Origin: Methanomicrobiales archaeon
Lineage (GTDB): Archaea; Halobacteriota; Methanomicrobia; Methanomicrobiales; Methanoculleaceae
Length of the DNA: 13,156 nt
Assembly: GCA_019136335.1 (NCBI GenBank)
Contig: JAGVUK010000129.1
Location: forward strand, 422 to 13,577
Direction: 5' to 3'
Made by a program: the position numbers and the translations under genes. The notes beneath the pieces were generated by a model that did no database searches, had not been told where the DNA came from, and saw nothing but the letters and a program-made list of their open reading frames with translations. Shown here piece after piece: positions 1 through 6,472 of this stretch (position 1 is the first letter of the stretch; the number at the start of each line of letters is the position of its first letter).

Positions 1-917
1 AGCATCTCGGGGCTGCTCCCGGCGACCACGAGGTCCGAGAAGTCCAGGTAGTACATATAGGGGCTCGGGTTTCTTTCCCGCAGCTGCCGGTAGACGTCGA
101 ACGGGTCGCCCCTGACGGGGCAGGTGAGCCTCCGGGAGAGGACCGCCTGGAAGATGTCGCCTGCGGCGATATGCTCCTTGATCCGGAGGACCGCGTCCGA
201 GAACTCCCCCCGGGTGCAGGAGGACGACGCGACCCCGGAGGGGTCCGGGGCGGCCGGGGCGGCCGGAACGACGTCGCGTATCCGGGCGATCCTTTCGGCG
301 ACCGCATCCCGGCACCGGCAGTACTCCTCCCCGGGGTCGGCCCCGTCGGTGAAGAGCAGGTTCCTGATGACCGCGAGCCGCCGCTCCCGGTGGTCGAGGG
401 CGAGGCAGTCCAGCGCCAGCATGAACCGGGCGACGGGTTCTTCCGGGTCCTCCGCCGCACCCGGCCGGACCGTGGGGTGGATCGACGAGACGAGGTCGTA
501 GGAGAAGTAGCCGGCAAGCCCTCCCGGGAACCGGGGGAGCGGCGAGGCGACGGCCCGGAACCGGTCCATGAACAGACGGACGGCGTCGACGGCATCGGCG
601 GCCTCGATATCCCCGGCGATCTCGCGGATACGCCGGTCGCCGGAGACGGTCACCGCACCATCGTAGGCCACGGCGACCGTCGCTGCCGGAGCGGTGCAGA
701 TGAACGAGTAGCGGGCGGCCTTCTCGCTCCCTTCGAGAGATTCCAGCAGGAACCCGGGGCCGTCCCGGAGGGAGGCGTAGAGGTCCGCCGGGGGATGGGG
801 GGGAAGCGGAAGTTCGGCAAATACCGGGATGACGAGAGGCCGCCCGCTATCTGCCGCCGCGGCGGCGACCTCCCCGCATCCCGGCTCAGTGTTCAGCTCT
901 CTTCGAGCGCAGCCCAT
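1..917 (-). CDS. trpE: Anthranilate synthase component I (TrpE), N-terminal two thirds; runs off the left edge
   Basis: TrpE makes anthranilate from chorismate with ammonia supplied by TrpG, the first step of tryptophan synthesis. About 305 residues are visible in one uninterrupted minus-strand frame. The N-terminal regulatory motif LLES (residues 57-60) is the tryptophan feedback-inhibition site of this family. The chorismate-binding domain begins near residue 230 with GDIFQAVLSRR and continues to YLDFSDLVVAGSSPEM at the edge; the rest, including the C-terminal active-site residues, is outside. I chose the ATG at 917 because GGTGAT, overlapping the trpB2 stop, sits 9 nt upstream as a good Shine-Dalgarno. 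An ATG at 928 runs into a stop after 11 codons. The gene follows trpB2 with the start 11 nt beyond its stop codon, so the two are probably co-transcribed. PabB is the main alternative, but LLES and the trpB2 neighbour favour TrpE. Confidence 0.93.
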   Translation of the reverse strand, partial: MGCARRELNTEPGCGEVAAAAADSGRPLVIPVFAELPLPPHPPADLYASLRDGPGFLLESLEGSEKAARYSFICTAPAATVAVAYDGAVTVSGDRRIREIAGDIEAADAVDAVRLFMDRFRAVASPLPRFPGGLAGYFSYDLVSSIHPTVRPGAAEDPEEPVARFMLALDCLALDHRERRLAVIRNLLFTDGADPGEEYCRCRDAVAERIARIRDVVPAAPAAPDPSGVASSSCTRGEFSDAVLRIKEHIAAGDIFQAVLSRRLTCPVRGDPFDVYRQLRERNPSPYMYYLDFSDLVVAGSSPEM

Positions 918-927
918 TCCACCGGCA

Positions 928-2286
928 TCACCCCGTCACCGGCAACCGGGCGAGCGACTCTCTGATCAGCTCGACCGGGTACTCGTAGTCGACGAGCCTC
1001 CCTGCAAAGTAGGCCTCGTAAGAGGAGAAATCGAAGTTTCCGTGCCCGGAGTTGTTGAAGAGGATCACCTTCGCGTCACCGGTCTCCCGGCACCGGACGG
1101 CCTCATCGATCGCGGCCTTCACGGCATGGGCGGCTTCGGGCGCGACGATGATCCCCTCCGTCCGGGCAAACGTCACGGCGGCGTCAAAGACCTCGTTCTG
1201 GAGGTAGGCGACGGACCGGATCACGCCGTCGCGGGCGAGGCGGGAGACGAGCGGCGACATACCATGGTAACGGAGGCCTCCGGCGTGGATCGCCGGCGGC
1301 ACGAAGTCGTGGCCGAGGGTGAACATCCGCATGAGCGGGGTCAGCCCAGCGACGTCCCCGAAGTCGTAGGCGTAGAGCCCCTTCGTCAGGGTCGGGCAGG
1401 CAGCGGGTTCCACCGCGATGATGTCCGTGTCGGGACGTTTCCCCTTCATCTTGTCACCGGCAAACGGGAAGGAGAGCCCGGCAAAGTTGCTGCCGCCGCC
1501 GGCACACCCGATCACCACATCGGGGTAGGCATCCTCCACCGCGAGCTGCTGCTTCGCTTCCTGGCCGATGATCGTCTGGTGGAGGCAGACGTGGTTGAGG
1601 ACGGAACCGAGCGCATAGTTGGTGTTGTCGTGGCTCGCCGCGTCCTCGACCGCCTCGGATATGGCGATGCCAAGAGAGCCCGGCGTATCGGGGTCGCGGG
1701 CGAGCACGGCCCGACCCGACCGGGTCTTCTCCGACGGGCTCGGGATGCACTTGGCGCCGTAGACCTGCATCATGCTTTTGCGGTAGGGTTTCTGCTCGCA
1801 CGAACTCCGGACCATGTAGACGGTACACTCCATATCAAAGAGGCCCGTTGCAAACGCAAGCGACGAGCCCCACTGTCCCGCCCCGGTCTCGGTCGCGAGC
1901 CGCTCGATCCCCTCCTCGCGGTTGTAGTAGGCCTGCGGGATGGCGGTGTTGGGCTTGTGCGATCCCGGCGGGCTCACACCTTCCCACTTGTAGTAGATCT
2001 TCGCCGGGGTCTTTAAGGCCGCTTCAAGCCTTCTTGCCCGGTAGAGGGGGCTCGGCCTCCAGAGGGTGAGGATATCCTGGACCTCGCCGGGGATGTCGAT
2101 GTAGCGCTCCGTGCTCATCTCCTGCCGGATCAGTTCCATCGGGAAGATGTGGCGGAGATCGTCGGGGACCGCCGGTTTCCCGGTCGCCGGGTGGAGGGGC
2201 GGGTCCATGGGTGTCGGGAGATCCGCCTGGATGTTGTACCACCGCTTCGGCATCTCCCCCTCGTCAAGGAGGATCTTCGTCTGCAT
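928..2286 (-). CDS. trpB: Tryptophan synthase beta chain, TrpB2 type
   Basis: This PLP enzyme joins indole and L-serine to form tryptophan, or acts similarly on phosphoserine in some archaeal TrpB2 proteins. The protein has 452 residues, typical of the long TrpB2 (TrpEb_2) class. The PLP lysine is K111 in GSHKPNTA, and the phosphate-binding loop is GGGSN at 263-267. The motifs PAACPTLTKG and GHDFVPPAIHAGGLRYHG are characteristic of TrpB2 and absent from TrpB1. I chose the start MQTKILLDEGEMPKRWYN because it matches the family N-terminus. A longer reading from 2319 would begin inside the TATA box. A TATATAT element centred about 27 nt upstream of the chosen ATG, with no Shine-Dalgarno, implies a leaderless mRNA. 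The gene heads an operon with trpE immediately downstream. TrpB2 usually works without TrpA; whether a trpA or trpB1 lies further along cannot be seen here. Confidence 0.95.
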   Translation of the reverse strand: MQTKILLDEGEMPKRWYNIQADLPTPMDPPLHPATGKPAVPDDLRHIFPMELIRQEMSTERYIDIPGEVQDILTLWRPSPLYRARRLEAALKTPAKIYYKWEGVSPPGSHKPNTAIPQAYYNREEGIERLATETGAGQWGSSLAFATGLFDMECTVYMVRSSCEQKPYRKSMMQVYGAKCIPSPSEKTRSGRAVLARDPDTPGSLGIAISEAVEDAASHDNTNYALGSVLNHVCLHQTIIGQEAKQQLAVEDAYPDVVIGCAGGGSNFAGLSFPFAGDKMKGKRPDTDIIAVEPAACPTLTKGLYAYDFGDVAGLTPLMRMFTLGHDFVPPAIHAGGLRYHGMSPLVSRLARDGVIRSVAYLQNEVFDAAVTFARTEGIIVAPEAAHAVKAAIDEAVRCRETGDAKVILFNNSGHGNFDFSSYEAYFAGRLVDYEYPVELIRESLARLPVTG

Positions 2287-2309
2287 ACTTCGTGGTGGGT
2301 TCTGGACAC

Positions 2310-2316
2310 ATATATA
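2310..2316 (-). promoter_or_regulatory. TATA box of the trpB2-trpE operon
   Basis: The minus strand reads TATATAT here, centred about 27 nt before the trpB2 ATG at 2286. That spacing puts the transcription start at or next to the ATG, so the transcript is probably leaderless. No clear operator palindrome is visible around it, so how tryptophan regulates this promoter cannot be told from the sequence. Confidence 0.65.
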
Positions 2317-2398
2317 CATTACGCATCAACAATGATCAGAACCGATTATTTTAGTGCAGCAAGGCCCGGGACAGGGCGGGGCCCGGATATGCCTCCAC

Positions 2399-2414
2399 GA
2401 AAAAGAGTATATGG
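2399..2414 (+). promoter_or_regulatory. BRE/TATA promoter of the YdjM-type hydrolase gene
   Basis: A purine-rich CGAAAAAG (BRE-like) is followed by AGTATATG. The TATA centre is about 25 nt before the ATG at 2436, again pointing to a leaderless transcript. A second AT-rich patch (TTATTTTA, 2346-2353) lies in the same 149-bp divergent spacer but is poorly placed for either gene. Confidence 0.55.
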
Positions 2415-2435
2415 TCGTCCCGCCACTGGAAAGCG

Positions 2436-3020
2436 ATGTACCTCCTCGCCCACGCCATGGTCGGCATCCTCATCGGGATCGTCCTCGCGGCGATCACGGG
2501 CGATCGGCGGATGGTCGCGCTCGGCGCCTTCGGGGCCGTGCTCCCCGACCTGATCGACAAGCCGCTCGGGCACATCGTCCTTGCCGGGACGGTCAACTAC
2601 GGCCGAATCTACTTCCACGGCCTCACCATTCTCTTCCTGGTCCTCCTCGCCGGCCTCCTCATCTACCGCTACCGCGGCCGGATCGGCCTTCTTGTGGTGG
2701 CCGCCGGCATGGCGAGCCATCAGGTCCTCGACGGCATGTGGCGGCAACCCGTCGAGTGGTTCTGGCCGTTCCTCGGCCCTCTTCCCCGGCACGACTACCC
2801 CGAGGACTTCCTCCGGGACGCCATCCTGCGGGAACTCTCCCAACCGGGCGAATGGCTCTTCCTCCTCCTGATTGCCGGGCTGTTCGCCGTCCTTTACCGG
2901 CGGGAACTCGAGGCCCTCCTCACCAGGCTCGCAAACCCCGCAACCTGGAGGTTGCTTGTTGCCGTCCTCGGCCTCGCCGTCATCGTCGCACTGGCCGTGG
3001 GCGTGCGGCTCTTCCTGTGA
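2436..3020 (+). CDS. YdjM-family membrane-bound metal-dependent hydrolase
   Basis: This 194-residue integral membrane protein matches the YdjM/YfhO-like family (PF04307), often annotated as LexA-binding inner membrane hydrolase; the true substrate is not established. The family metal-ligand pattern is visible: H6 in the first helix, D38 and D41 in LPDLIDK, H61, then H95 and D99 in SHQVLDG. Membrane helices lie near residues 3-20, 27-45, 63-77, 83-98, 117-128 (weak), 144-157 and 171-193. The start follows a TATA element by about 25 nt and has no Shine-Dalgarno. The gene stands alone: trpB2 is divergent upstream, and the methyltransferase converges from downstream with only 18 nt between the stop codons. 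Family assignment is good; a catalytic role is inferred from the conserved H/D residues. Confidence 0.85.
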   Translation: MYLLAHAMVGILIGIVLAAITGDRRMVALGAFGAVLPDLIDKPLGHIVLAGTVNYGRIYFHGLTILFLVLLAGLLIYRYRGRIGLLVVAAGMASHQVLDGMWRQPVEWFWPFLGPLPRHDYPEDFLRDAILRELSQPGEWLFLLLIAGLFAVLYRRELEALLTRLANPATWRLLVAVLGLAVIVALAVGVRLFL

Positions 3021-3038
3021 GAGAAGACCTCTCGACCG

Positions 3039-3893
3039 TCAACACCGCCGCTTCCGCCACCAGATCGCGGCATAGGTCGAGGTCCCGGGGAGAGCCAGCC
3101 CGCCGTCCTGCCGGGCGAGGTGTTCGCGGAAGTAGTCCCTGAGGACCTCCCGCTGCCGCGGGGACTTTACGCTCATCCGGGGAGCAAAGTGGTCGACCGC
3201 GTCCTCCACGGTCGCAAAGGTGGCCGCATCACCCATCGGGCGCATCAGGACGTTTGCGTAGATCCCCATAGCGTAGAGGACGTTGAAGAGGCAGTCGGCC
3301 TTCGGCCTCGGGTGGTACGGCGCCCCGTGCAGGTCTTCCCAGAGCGCGAGGTAAAGCCGTTCCCAGAGTGGTTCGTCGGCGAACCAGTAGAGGTGGACCG
3401 ACCCGGACTCAGAGGCGGCCGCATTCATCGCGGCGAGAGCCGACCGGATATCGGGCATGGTAAGCGAGAACGAGGCGACCACCCGGTCGTAGGGCGGCGC
3501 GAGATCGCGGACAGGATCGACCTCCCCCCAGAGGCCGCGGAGAGTGGTGATCGTGGTGAGTCCTTCCCGCTCTGCCGCCGCCCGAAGCTCCGCGAGCATC
3601 CCCTCTGCGGGCTCGACCGCCGTCACCGAGGCGCCGGCCCGGGCAAGCGGCAGGGCGAGGGTCCCGGGCCCCGACCCGATATCCAGTACCCGGTCGCCGG
3701 GAGCGACGCTGAGATCCCGCAGGGTCTCGGCGACCCGGCGTGCATGATCGGACGCGAGACGGGCGGCGTACCGCCGGGCCTGTTCCCGGTCGCCCCAGAG
3801 ATCGGCACCCTCCCGGAACGCCGGGGTCGACCGGTTCAGGGCGAGCTTCCTCCGCCAGACCTCGTCCCAGTCCGGGATGAGAAGATCCTTCAT
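3039..3893 (-). CDS. Class I SAM-dependent methyltransferase, substrate unknown
   Basis: This 284-residue protein has a Rossmann-type methyltransferase core. Motif I is VLDIGSGPGTLALPLA (about 69-84), followed by an acidic residue ending the second strand (VTAVEPAEGM, E94) and a motif IV-like YDRVVASFSLTMPD. The N-terminus IPDWDEVWRRKLALNRS and the later tryptophan- and tyrosine-rich stretch (VHLYWFADEPLWERLYLALW) resemble a family of methanogen methyltransferases of unknown substrate. It contains nothing specific to rRNA, cobalamin or quinone methylation. The start is uncertain. I chose the ATG at 3893, with a weak TATA-like CTACTTACG about 27 nt upstream. An in-frame ATG at 3950 lies about 30 nt after the strong TATATA at 3977-3984 and would add 19 residues. 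The gene appears monocistronic. Confidence 0.85.
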   Translation of the reverse strand: MKDLLIPDWDEVWRRKLALNRSTPAFREGADLWGDREQARRYAARLASDHARRVAETLRDLSVAPGDRVLDIGSGPGTLALPLARAGASVTAVEPAEGMLAELRAAAEREGLTTITTLRGLWGEVDPVRDLAPPYDRVVASFSLTMPDIRSALAAMNAAASESGSVHLYWFADEPLWERLYLALWEDLHGAPYHPRPKADCLFNVLYAMGIYANVLMRPMGDAATFATVEDAVDHFAPRMSVKSPRQREVLRDYFREHLARQDGGLALPGTSTYAAIWWRKRRC

Positions 3894-3976
3894 CAGACAG
3901 TCGGTCGCCTCTGAAGCGTAAGTAGGTATCCATACGCGCCCCGCGAGCATCCTGCGGCCCCAGAACACCCCAACCA

Positions 3977-3984
3977 TTATATAC
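3977..3984 (+). promoter_or_regulatory. TATA box of the GerW/DUF2953 cluster, near-symmetric
   Basis: TTATATAC is centred about 26 nt before the GTG at 4007, giving a leaderless or nearly leaderless transcript. The core TATATA is self-complementary, so on the minus strand it could also fire towards the methyltransferase, with a predicted start near 3954. One element may therefore serve both genes. Confidence 0.6.
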
Positions 3985-4006
3985 GAGGGCGGAGAGTGGA
4001 ATACCT

Positions 4007-4474
4007 GTGGTGAATAGTGTGACTGGCGAATCTATGCTCCAGATAACCGTCGATCAACTTGCGAGAACGCTCTGCGCGAGCGCCGTCCTCGGTGCCCCGG
4101 TCGAGGCCGGCGAGCGGGTCATCATACCGGTTGCCGAGTTCGGGTTCGGGTTCGGCGGCGGAGAAGGCACGGGAGGGGAGACGGCAGGCAAACAGAGCGG
4201 CGGATCCGGGACCGGCGGTGGAGGCGGCATAGCGGCTGTCGCCTTGATCATCGTCACCAAAGGCGTGCCCGGCCCCGAGGGCATCCAGGTCATCTCGCTG
4301 AAGAAGAAGAGCGAGATCGCCGAGGTGATCACGACGCTCGGGGAGACGGTCGGGCCGCATGTCGCGAAAGCGCTCGAGAAGGGCAGCGAGATGATGATGC
4401 AGCGTACCGGTAAACCACCCCGGGCACCGGAAGAGGGAAAAGAGATCCCGGTCAGCGGTGAGGAAGAGGCGTAA
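4007..4474 (+). CDS. GerW/YtfJ-family protein (archaeal)
   Basis: This 155-residue protein matches the GerW (YtfJ, PF09579) family. In Bacillus the family member is a spore protein needed for germination; in non-spore-formers its role is unknown. Features in order: an N-terminal helical segment (about 10-26), the strand motif GAPVEAGERVIIPVAEFGFGFG (about 29-50), a long glycine-rich loop (about 50-74), the hydrophobic strand IAAVALIIVTKG, then IQVISLKKK and a C-terminal helix that binds nothing recognisable. The tail from about 134 is charged. The GTG at 4007 fits the TATA spacing; a GTG at 4010 is equally possible, and the choice changes one residue. It is first in a three-gene plus-strand cluster. 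It has no signal peptide, so a cytoplasmic or membrane-associated location beside the next gene's product is inferred. Confidence 0.88.
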   Translation: MVNSVTGESMLQITVDQLARTLCASAVLGAPVEAGERVIIPVAEFGFGFGGGEGTGGETAGKQSGGSGTGGGGGIAAVALIIVTKGVPGPEGIQVISLKKKSEIAEVITTLGETVGPHVAKALEKGSEMMMQRTGKPPRAPEEGKEIPVSGEEEA

Positions 4475-4495
4475 GGCTCTCTACCCCTCCAACCC

Positions 4496-5167
4496 ATGGC
4501 CGCGACCCTCCTCTTCTCCCTCCTGCTCGCCATCGTCGTCATCCTCCTTGCGATTCTGCTTGCCCTGTACCTGGTCCCGGTGACCGTCTCGACGGTCGCC
4601 GACTGCAGGCGGGAGAGCCTCCGGGGGACGGCAACCGTAGCCTGGGGCATCGTGGGGGCGAGGGTCCGGGCCGACGAGGAGGTGCAGGCGTTCGAGATCC
4701 TCCTTGCCGGCCGCCCGGTCATGACCCGGGACCTCCGTGAGATGGCGAGAGCCCCGCCGGAGGAGGAGAAGGCGGAAGCACGGAGGCCGGCCCTTCCGGT
4801 GAGGGAGTACATCGGCGCTGCCCGCGACCTCTGGCCCCATGTCCGGAGGATCCTTGCCGCCTTCTTCCGGTCCCTCTACCTTGAGACCCTCCGCGGGGAG
4901 GTCACCCTCGGCCTCGAGAGCCCCGCCGATACCGGCGTCATCTACGGTTACTGCACCGCCGTCCGCTACGCCCTCTGGCCGGCGGAGGCGATCGAGTTCG
5001 TGATGACCCCGGTCTTTGACCGCGAGGTCTTCGAGGGCACGTTCACGCTCCGGGCACAGATCCGCCGTCCGCTCCTGATCGCCATCCCGGTCGTGCGGGC
5101 TCTTTTGCAGAAACGGGTGCGACAGCGGCTCCGGCAGGTTTCGGGGAGGGGTGCTTGGGGTGCGTGA
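4496..5167 (+). CDS. DUF2953-type single-pass membrane protein (YtfI-like)
   Basis: This 223-residue protein has an N-terminal membrane anchor (about 4-28), a variable middle with an acidic, proline-containing linker (about 86-104), and a conserved C-terminal part (about 128-210). The C-terminal part contains VTLGLESPADTGVIYGYCTA, then a proline/phenylalanine motif (MTPVFDREVF) and a basic tail. That pattern, an acid-alanine-[DS]TG-hydrophobic-Y/W-G turn followed by P-x-F, is what I know of DUF2953 (PF11167). In Bacillus subtilis the DUF2953 gene ytfI adjoins the GerW gene ytfJ, so the neighbourhood supports the call. It begins 21 nt after the GerW stop, without a convincing Shine-Dalgarno, and its last 8 nt overlap the next gene. 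Function is unknown; a membrane partner for the GerW-like proteins is an inference. Confidence 0.8.
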   Translation: MAATLLFSLLLAIVVILLAILLALYLVPVTVSTVADCRRESLRGTATVAWGIVGARVRADEEVQAFEILLAGRPVMTRDLREMARAPPEEEKAEARRPALPVREYIGAARDLWPHVRRILAAFFRSLYLETLRGEVTLGLESPADTGVIYGYCTAVRYALWPAEAIEFVMTPVFDREVFEGTFTLRAQIRRPLLIAIPVVRALLQKRVRQRLRQVSGRGAWGA

Positions 5168-5423
5168 AGAGAGCGAGAGCCGCGGCCTCGTCATCGGGGG
5201 CGCCCGCAGCGTCGACGGCCGGTGCATCATCCCCGTCATCAGGGCGCTCGTGGTGTGCCGGGAGGGGGGTGCTGCGGTCAGCCTGACGCCGGTTGCGCTC
5301 ATCGTCGCCGAAGGAGAGCACGAGTACCTCACCCTTCTCCCGGGCGCTTCCTGTTCAATCGGGGATGCACTCGGCACGCTCCGCGACGATATCGAGCGGG
5401 AAAAAGGGAAGTGCGCGGGGTAG
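5160..5423 (+). CDS. Small GerW-like protein lacking the glycine-rich loop
   Basis: This 87-residue product is not in any family I can name with certainty. Its core, GRCIIPVIRALVVCREGG (about 20-37) followed by VSLTPVALIVAEGEHEYLTLL (about 40-60), lines up by eye with the GerW strands. In YtfJ these are the xVIxxVSKVGFGFxxGG strand, the GVSITPIAFLIV strand and the following hydrophobic strand. The long glycine loop is absent, and the N-terminal helix is reduced to about 10 residues. The GTG at 5160 is preferred because GGGGAGGGG ends about 9 nt upstream; a GTG at 5151 would sit directly against it. The start overlaps the DUF2953 stop by 8 nt, which implies translational coupling. The stop is only 3 nt from the end of the convergent permease. 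Reality of the gene is likely from the Shine-Dalgarno and overlap; the family is inferred. Confidence 0.7.
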   Translation: MREESESRGLVIGGARSVDGRCIIPVIRALVVCREGGAAVSLTPVALIVAEGEHEYLTLLPGASCSIGDALGTLRDDIEREKGKCAG

Positions 5424-5426
5424 CCG

Positions 5427-5759
5427 TCATTCGTGGCGGAGCGCCTGGATCGGGTTTAAGTTCGCTGCCTTCCAGGCCGGGTAGAGGCCGGAGGCCGCAC
5501 TCGTCGCGACGCCGAAGGCCATCCCGAAGACGATGTAAAGAAGGCTCGTCGGGTTGAAGAGATAATCGGGGTTCCCGGCAAAGACCGCCGTTATCGCATA
5601 CCCGGTGCCGAAGCTGAGCACGCCCCCGATGACGGCACCCACGACCCCGAGGATCAGGGCCTCGTAGATGAACATCCGCATCACCTCGCTCCGGCGGGTG
5701 CCGATGCTCCGCAGGACCCCGATCTCCTTGATCCGTTCGGTGACCGACATCAGCATCAC
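5427..5759 (-). pseudogene. MacB/FtsX-like ABC permease, C-terminal fragment (frame-shifted part of the same gene)
   Basis: This is the C-terminal third of the permease whose first part lies at 5756-6472. It starts in the conserved motif VMLMSVTERIKEIGVLRSIG, then has two membrane helices (about residues 34-58 and 70-92 of the fragment). It ends in the family hallmark YPAWKAANLNPIQALRHE. The only start available is a GTG or ATG inside the VMLMS motif, with no ribosome-binding site, and its GTGA overlaps the stop of the first part. Intact relatives carry about 33-36 residues between DTR and VMLMS, containing the second membrane helix; they are missing here. The fragment may be made by re-initiation but is unlikely to act alone. 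Downstream, five T on the minus strand (5405-5401) may end transcription. Confidence 0.8.
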
Positions 5760-6472
5760 CCCCGGGTATCCATGACGTTGACGACATCCTCCCGCCGGTT
5801 CATCTTCTGCTCGATCGCCTCCTTGACCGCGTCGAGGTCGTTGACGTCGCGGACCTTCACGATGACCTGGTCGTACTTGTCCTTATCGTAGTGTCTCGAG
5901 TACCACGAGTAGGGCACGATGATGGCGTAGTCGGGGTTGATGTCAAACCCCATCCCCCGCTCTTCGAGCACGCCCACAACCCGGAGGGTCTCATTGCCGA
6001 TCGTGGCCCGGGCACCGAGTTTGAGGCCGGTATCCTTGCTGTTCTCGGCAAGTTTCTTCCCGATCACACACCCGGAACCGGTATCCTTCGGATATGCTCC
6101 CGCCTCCATCTCGAGCAGGAAGGGGATATCCCTGGCCGGGATCGCATAGATCATGGCGCCGCTTTTGGCCTCGCCCACGGTTACCGTGTCGAAGGTGGTC
6201 GCGAACGGTATGGCCCGGTTGGACCCGACCGCCCGGGTGATATCGTTCACCTGCCGTTCCGTAAGTTCCGTGGTTCCCGAACCGGTCGCCGGGGAGACGA
6301 TGATGGTGTCACCGACGTCGCTGACCATGTCGTTGAACATGAGGCCGATGCTGTTACCCATGATCCCGAGCGTGGCGATCGCGACGACGCCGATGGCGAT
6401 CCCGATGACCGCGAGGACCGACCGGAGCCAGTGACGGCTGACGTTCCTGCGGGCGAGGTCGAAGAACGTCAT
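5756..6472 (-). pseudogene. MacB/FtsX-like ABC permease, N-terminal fragment (broken by an out-of-frame deletion)
   Basis: This 238-residue part contains the N-terminal membrane helix (about 14-38, SVLAVIGIAIGVVAIATLGI) and the whole extracytoplasmic MacB-PCD-like domain (about 39-225). It then stops at NVMDTRG with TGA at 5758-5756. Reading resumes in another frame at VMLMSVTER. Adding one base would join the frames but would still not restore the missing second membrane helix, so the lesion is a deletion of about 100 bases, not a simple homopolymer miscount. A run of five G (5763-5759) lies at the junction. The ATG at 6472 overlaps the ATPase stop in an ATGA, so the start is secure. Intact, it would pair with the ATPase next door to move or shed a substrate at the membrane. 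Either the strain lost this transporter or the assembly is wrong here. Confidence 0.87.

Noticed and set aside
171..965. Plus-strand open frame opposite trpE
   Set aside because: The minus strand encodes TrpE with conserved motifs throughout; the plus frame is low-complexity shadow.
829..2016. Long plus-strand open frame opposite trpB2
   Set aside because: It is the antisense shadow of a strongly conserved gene in GC-rich DNA; its product is Arg/Gly/Asp-rich with no family resemblance and no promoter.
2287..2319. N-terminal extension of TrpB2 starting at 2319
   Set aside because: The extra ATG overlaps the TATA box, and the family N-terminus MQTKILLDE begins at 2286.
2346..2843. Minus-strand open frame opposite the YdjM-type gene
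   Set aside because: The acidic, proline-rich product has no recognisable domain, while the plus strand encodes a membrane protein with conserved metal ligands.
5756..5766. Programmed frameshifting in the permease
   Set aside because: The G-run is suggestive, but even a perfect shift leaves out a whole membrane helix, so a deletion explains the data better.
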